Both the position numbers and the translations under genes were made by a program. The notes under the pieces were generated by a model. It saw only the letters and a program-made list of their open reading frames with translations. It had not been told where the DNA came from and searched no databases. A stretch of DNA of 38,437 nucleotides, taken from Candidatus Dadabacteria bacterium (lineage in GTDB: Bacteria > Desulfobacterota_D > UBA1144 > Nemesobacterales > Nemesobacteraceae). This document shows, piece after piece, positions 38,354 to 38,437 of the stretch. The stretch covers positions 1 through 38,437 of the forward strand of contig JAPPAR010000029.1 in the NCBI GenBank assembly GCA_026705445.1. The letters are read 5' to 3'. Position 1 is the first letter of the stretch. Every line of letters begins with the position of its first letter.

Positions 38354-38437
38354 GAACTGTTTTTCTATTAATGAAGATTTAGCCCGGATTTCTCACGGTA
38401 AGGTATAGAAAAGGCCGTTGTTTGTGTTATAATAAAG

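Overview
The window comes from a diderm (Gram-negative) bacterium with moderately GC-rich DNA. Pointers to a diderm are an MCE/MlaD-type lipid-transfer protein, an outer-membrane beta-barrel with a C-terminal aromatic/hydrophobic beta-signal, LapA, and enzymes for recycling 1,6-anhydro-MurNAc. A fused AccA-AccD carboxyltransferase, an archaeal-type phosphoglycerate mutase and scattered complex I genes do not look like a standard proteobacterium. A deltaproteobacteria-like lineage or a candidate phylum such as Dadabacteria would fit, but the sequence alone does not settle this.

Layout. 1-4.15 kb: purH (minus), divergent from an MCE protein, then an exported acetoacetate-decarboxylase-like protein with a strong terminator, then a GtrA-type membrane protein. 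4.2-4.7 kb: a truncated HigA-type antitoxin next to tRNA-Gly(CCC). 4.8-12.5 kb: a cell-wall recycling locus (murQ, anmK, nagZ, Na+/solute symporter). It is split between murQ and anmK by about 2.2 kb holding a 'mobile mystery protein A' regulator, a broken remnant of its partner B, and an AAA/DUF4143 ATPase whose promoter lies in 23-bp tandem repeats. 12.5-20.3 kb: nuoI, fused accA-accD, an IscA-type protein, an M24 peptidase, mazG, an outer-membrane barrel, apgM and a DUF2237 protein. 20.3-26.5 kb: aroA-cmk-rpsA-sppA-lapA-lipA, close to the well-known cmk-rpsA-lapA order. 26.6-29.1 kb: nitrilase, an unknown small acidic protein, a cupin and a DCC-family protein. 29.1-31.25 kb: a small module carrying one AlbA_2/GHKL-ATPase gene, flanked by 109-bp direct repeats and by a second degenerate copy of the DCC gene's 3' end. 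31.3-35.1 kb: an unknown protein, dnaB, glycerate 2-kinase and nuoE. 35.2 kb to the end: an AT-rich block with a NERD-nuclease/SF1 helicase and a UvrD-type helicase lacking its N-terminal motifs.

How the genes fit together. NagZ would release anhydro-MurNAc from muropeptides, AnmK would phosphorylate it to MurNAc-6-P, and MurQ would convert that to GlcNAc-6-P. The coupled symporter is a reasonable candidate importer. The accessory modules (MMP-A/B remnant, DUF4143 ATPase, AlbA_2/GHKL ATPase, NERD/UvrD helicases, HigA fragment) look like independently acquired conflict or defence genes.

One signal recurs: for several core genes a -10-like hexamer lies only 7-10 nt before the start codon with no Shine-Dalgarno sequence. 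This suggests that leaderless mRNAs are common here, alongside genes with textbook Shine-Dalgarno sequences.
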